The position numbers were made by a program, and so were the translations under genes. Shown piece by piece: positions 61,523 to 64,000 of a stretch of 64,000 nucleotides of DNA. How positions within the stretch are numbered: position 1 is the first letter of the stretch; each line of letters starts with the position of its first letter. The notes beneath the pieces were generated by a model. The model was not told the origin of the DNA. It was given only the letters and a program-made list of their open reading frames with translations, and made no database searches. The DNA comes from an uncultured Saprospiraceae bacterium (lineage in GTDB: Bacteria > Bacteroidota > Bacteroidia > Chitinophagales > Saprospiraceae), in the NCBI GenBank assembly GCA_937926205.1, contig CALEYL010000077.1:47255-111254 (forward strand), in the 5' to 3' direction.

Positions 61523-62716
61523 TTACTCCACGCAATCCTTACAACTAAACACCTCATAATTCCCCTCCCGAAAGGGGCGGCGGTAAGTCACCAGCATGAG
61601 CTCATCGGGATTGACATCGGGTTTGCAAAAATGCCTGCCGATGGCCCGGAAGACACGCGGCGCAGGATAAACCGGCACGTGCAATTCCTTATAGGCCCAG
61701 TCGGTTATGTCGATGGCCTGGCCCTCTTCAATCAGGTTGCCTTCCACATAATAGGCCGACAGCCGGGTGTCAGACTGCTGAAGCGCTTCTTTCCGCAGCC
61801 CGACATACATGTGCGAAATGCGCTCGGAATAGAGGTTGAAGGACAAATAGGCGTCCCACTTGTTTTGGAGATTCAGCGCGGGCATCAGCCATACAAGTAA
61901 GGCCAGCCCGAGCGTCGCCCACTTTAGTTTTGGCTGTTCGGTTTGCCATAAACTCAGGCTGTTTTTTTGTCCGTAAGCACTCAGCCATACCAGCGCGATC
62001 ATGGCCACATTCCAGGGAATGACTACGTAGTTGTTGTTGCCGCCGATCGGACTCAGCCAGGCGATGATGAGCAGGTGCGTGGCTATTCCGCCCCAGACTG
62101 CCAGGTTTCTGGTTTTAGGAAAAATTAATCCCAATCCAACCAGCAGTTCGATCGCAGCGGCAGCATACCCCAATTTCAGGTTCTGCAATAACCAATGGCC
62201 GTCGGGTACCCTGAACAGGCTTTTGAGCAAAAATGGATGGACAATTTCGATGAAAGAAGGCGTAAACTTGTGCAGGCCGCTCCAGCAATAGATGCCGATC
62301 AAAAGTACCAGCAAATAATTGAGCAGGGCAGCGCTGTATTTGTCTTTGTCTTTTTCGGTTTCAAAACCAGTGAAAGTAAAAGGCAGCAATACCAACAGGT
62401 AAATAAAAACCCAGGGTTGCAGCCGCATCTGATCTAAAAAGACCATTAAGGCAATGAGGCCAATCAGGGTTGCCGCAAATATTCTTTTTATGCGAAAAGC
62501 ATTGAGTACCAGGGCTGCCAAAAGCAAGCCCATCAGGATATAATCAAAAGGGGCACGCAAAGCCGGTAAGCCCGGAATCACGGGTATCAGAGGAAACAAG
62601 CGCTGCCCGTGCCACAAGGGCAATGACAAAAGTATGCCCAAGATAAAACAGACGCAAATGCTTTTGTAAATAAGCGAGATCCGTTGTCTTGCGCTCAGGG
62701 TAATCGTTTTTAGCAT
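61523..62716 (-). CDS. Multi-pass membrane protein (HTTM/DoxX-like)
   Basis: 397 aa with about eight to nine hydrophobic helices in the first ~290 residues (ICVCFILGILLSLPLWHG, YILMGLLLAALVLNAF, AATLIGLIALMVFLDQ, YLLVLLIGIYCWSGLHKF, AAAAIELLVGLGLIFPKT, VAMIALVWLSAYG, LGLALLVWLMPAL). The pattern WSGLHKFTPSF and IELLVGLGLIFPKT recalls HTTM and DoxX-type membrane proteins. The last ~110 residues are soluble and end in a Cys pair (FSCKDC). No catalytic motif can be named. It is transcribed toward the HNH pair, convergently. Confidence 0.8.
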   Translation of the reverse strand: MLKTITLSARQRISLIYKSICVCFILGILLSLPLWHGQRLFPLIPVIPGLPALRAPFDYILMGLLLAALVLNAFRIKRIFAATLIGLIALMVFLDQMRLQPWVFIYLLVLLPFTFTGFETEKDKDKYSAALLNYLLVLLIGIYCWSGLHKFTPSFIEIVHPFLLKSLFRVPDGHWLLQNLKLGYAAAAIELLVGLGLIFPKTRNLAVWGGIATHLLIIAWLSPIGGNNNYVVIPWNVAMIALVWLSAYGQKNSLSLWQTEQPKLKWATLGLALLVWLMPALNLQNKWDAYLSFNLYSERISHMYVGLRKEALQQSDTRLSAYYVEGNLIEEGQAIDITDWAYKELHVPVYPAPRVFRAIGRHFCKPDVNPDELMLVTYRRPFREGNYEVFSCKDCVE

Positions 62717-62735
62717 GATTGTGTTTTTGCCTGCA

Positions 62736-62957
62736 CTAAGGCATAATTTCTGATACCGCTAGTTTAAGGTTGAAATGCTGAGCTTCCACTACATCTCCGG
62801 AATGCAGTAAAGTCCTGTATTTGTAGGCTTTACCGATGGGTTCCCAGTAGGTTTCTATACGGTCGTTTTCACAAAGATAGGGTTTGTAGCCCCATAAATC
62901 AATATCTTGCAGCCACAAACAGAGATCTATGGCCAGAACGATCAATTGGGGAATCAT
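62736..62957 (-). CDS. Possible small ORF or C-terminal remnant (Uma2-like end)
   Basis: 73 codons from an ATG at 62957; the frame is open further upstream but there it is antisense to the oxidoreductase. The end, YRTLLHSGDVVEAQHFNLKL AVSEIMP read in two parts, resembles the closing strand and helix of Uma2-family nucleases (GDxVxxxxLPGLxLxVAEIF). No catalytic residues are present. It may be a decayed gene fragment or not coding at all. Confidence 0.25.
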   Translation of the reverse strand: MIPQLIVLAIDLCLWLQDIDLWGYKPYLCENDRIETYWEPIGKAYKYRTLLHSGDVVEAQHFNLKLAVSEIMP

Positions 62958-63918
62958 CGGACTTGGGAAAATCGCCCATAAATTTGCACAGGACCTGAAA
63001 ATGGTCAAAGATGCGCGGCTGCTGGCTGTGGCATCTTCTTCGACAGGGCGTTCGCAGGAATTCGCGAAGACCTATGGCGCACAATACGACTACGGCACCT
63101 ATGAAGGCATTCTGGAATGCCCCGATTTGGACGTCGTTTACATCGCAACGCCGCACAACCTCCACTACGAAAATACCCTACTTTGCCTGCGGAAAGGTAT
63201 TGCTGTACTTTGCGAAAAGCCTTTTTCGATCACTGCCGCACAAACCGCAGAAATGATTGAAACAGCCCGCTCAAGTAACACTTTTCTGATGGAAGCCCTC
63301 TGGACCCGCTTCCTGCCAATGATGGAAAAAGTGCTGGAACTGATTGCATCGGGGGCCATCGGAGAAGTCTGGTCGGTAAAAGCGGATTTTGGGTTTAAAG
63401 CCGATTTCGAGCCTAGGAGCCGCTTGTACGATCCACAATTGGGTGGTGGGGCTTTGCTCGACATTGGCATTTATCCGGTGTTTTTAGCGCAGCTGTTGTT
63501 TGGAAAACCTGAGAAGATCAAGGCGCTGGCACATATGGGCCCCACCGGTGTTGACGAAGAGACAGGCGTGATTTTTGAATACTCGGGAGGCCAAATGGCG
63601 CACCTGCATGCCAGCATCCGCTCCAAAACCAAAACAGAGGCTTTCATATATGGCGAACTGGGCACCATTCACATCCACAGCCGCTGGCACGAATCATCGG
63701 GTTTTACTTTACTGATACCCGACCAGCGTCCCCAGGATTTTATGTTTACGATGCGGGGTAAGGGTTACAACTTTGAAGCGCAGGAAGTGGTGTTGTGCCT
63801 GCAGGAAGGCCTGAAAGAAAGTCCACGCTGGCCGCTTGAATCTACCCGCTCGCTGATGACCCTGCTGGATGACATTCGCCGGGAAGCTGGGATTGTGTAT
63901 GCGGAAGATGGCGTTTGA
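62929..63918 (+). CDS. Gfo/Idh/MocA-family oxidoreductase
   Basis: 329 aa. NAD(P)-binding Rossmann start INWGIIGLGKIAHKFAQDL, VYIATPHNLHYEN, and the family catalytic motif CEKPFS; a C-terminal alpha/beta domain (DIGIYPVFLAQLLFGKPE, MRGKGYNFEAQEVVLCLQEG) in keeping with dihydrodiol dehydrogenase/glucose-fructose oxidoreductase relatives. Acts in the cytosol on a sugar or sugar-like alcohol; the substrate cannot be told. Probably unrelated to its neighbours. After its stop only 82 bp remain, with nothing recognisable. Confidence 0.92.
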   Translation: MARTINWGIIGLGKIAHKFAQDLKMVKDARLLAVASSSTGRSQEFAKTYGAQYDYGTYEGILECPDLDVVYIATPHNLHYENTLLCLRKGIAVLCEKPFSITAAQTAEMIETARSSNTFLMEALWTRFLPMMEKVLELIASGAIGEVWSVKADFGFKADFEPRSRLYDPQLGGGALLDIGIYPVFLAQLLFGKPEKIKALAHMGPTGVDEETGVIFEYSGGQMAHLHASIRSKTKTEAFIYGELGTIHIHSRWHESSGFTLLIPDQRPQDFMFTMRGKGYNFEAQEVVLCLQEGLKESPRWPLESTRSLMTLLDDIRREAGIVYAEDGV

Positions 63919-64000
63919 AAATCAAGTTGGCAGGAGCATTGTGGTAGGCTGATCTGATTGCCAGGCGAATGAAGATAGTGCTTTGAAAAGTTGGCAGTTT

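Noticed and set aside
62958..63165. Minus-strand frames upstream of the small ORF at 62736
   Set aside because: They run antisense through the Rossmann motif of the oxidoreductase, which is clearly coding.
1..64000. tRNA, rRNA, riboswitch or origin
   Set aside because: Scanning the gaps by eye found no cloverleaf, ribosomal segment, riboswitch core or iteron cluster; a covariance-model search would be needed to exclude small RNAs.

Overview
The window looks like a Bacteroidota chromosome segment, most likely from the Saprospiria (Lewinella/Haliscomenobacter-like). This is inferred from type IX secretion (T9SS) C-terminal sorting domains of both common kinds, a gliding-motility-type C-terminal domain, beta-propeller histidine kinases, MopE-like calcium-binding repeats and promoters of the Bacteroidota form TTG-N20/21-TAnnTTTG. 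I see no rRNA, tRNA, CRISPR array, transposase or phage structural gene.

Left part (1-11.4 kb). After a sigma-54-activator-like gene comes a tightly packed minus-strand operon of about ten genes (11424 down to 1517). It starts with two related Glu/Gly/Tyr-rich proteins that share a C-terminal tail, then a HExxH metallopeptidase, a 769-aa orphan, a BioF-like PLP enzyme, a protein with a PD...ExK nuclease-like signature, an amidohydrolase, a 44-aa Cys-rich peptide, a MepA-like murein endopeptidase and a 194-aa orphan. Three of these products carry CxCxxC motifs near the N-terminus (five copies), and the 44-aa peptide has the same first residues as the endopeptidase. I read this as a candidate undescribed effector or antagonism system with modular N-terminal tags; that reading is inference.

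Middle (11.7-45 kb). A NarL-type response regulator and an effector-associated-domain membrane protein lead to a roughly 29-kb plus-strand operon of nine genes (14540-43791). At its core are a giant SpvB-like protein and a giant RHS protein with an AT-richer, toxin-like C-terminal tip. These are bracketed by two secreted proteins that share an N-terminal domain, and at the outer ends by two paralogous pairs (a small T9SS protein plus a long repetitive fibre-like protein). Directly repeated segments lie on both sides of the operon. Each carries the palindrome CCATGATCATGG fused to a promoter and a conserved leader; the left copy contains only a 46-codon remnant of the membrane protein that is intact in the right copy.

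Right part (45-64 kb). The right-hand promoter drives a 2268-aa secreted protein with leucine-rich repeats, thirteen MopE-like calcium-binding modules and a T9SS tail. Three histidine kinases follow, two of which share a 359-bp stretch of identical kinase-coding DNA. No response regulator lies beside them; the regulator at 11723, which has the same palindrome in its own promoter, is the only candidate partner in the window. The end holds a small-protein/HNH pair, a multi-pass membrane protein and a Gfo/Idh/MocA oxidoreductase. Hairpins with the arm AGGTGACACCTT recur at ends of transcription units.
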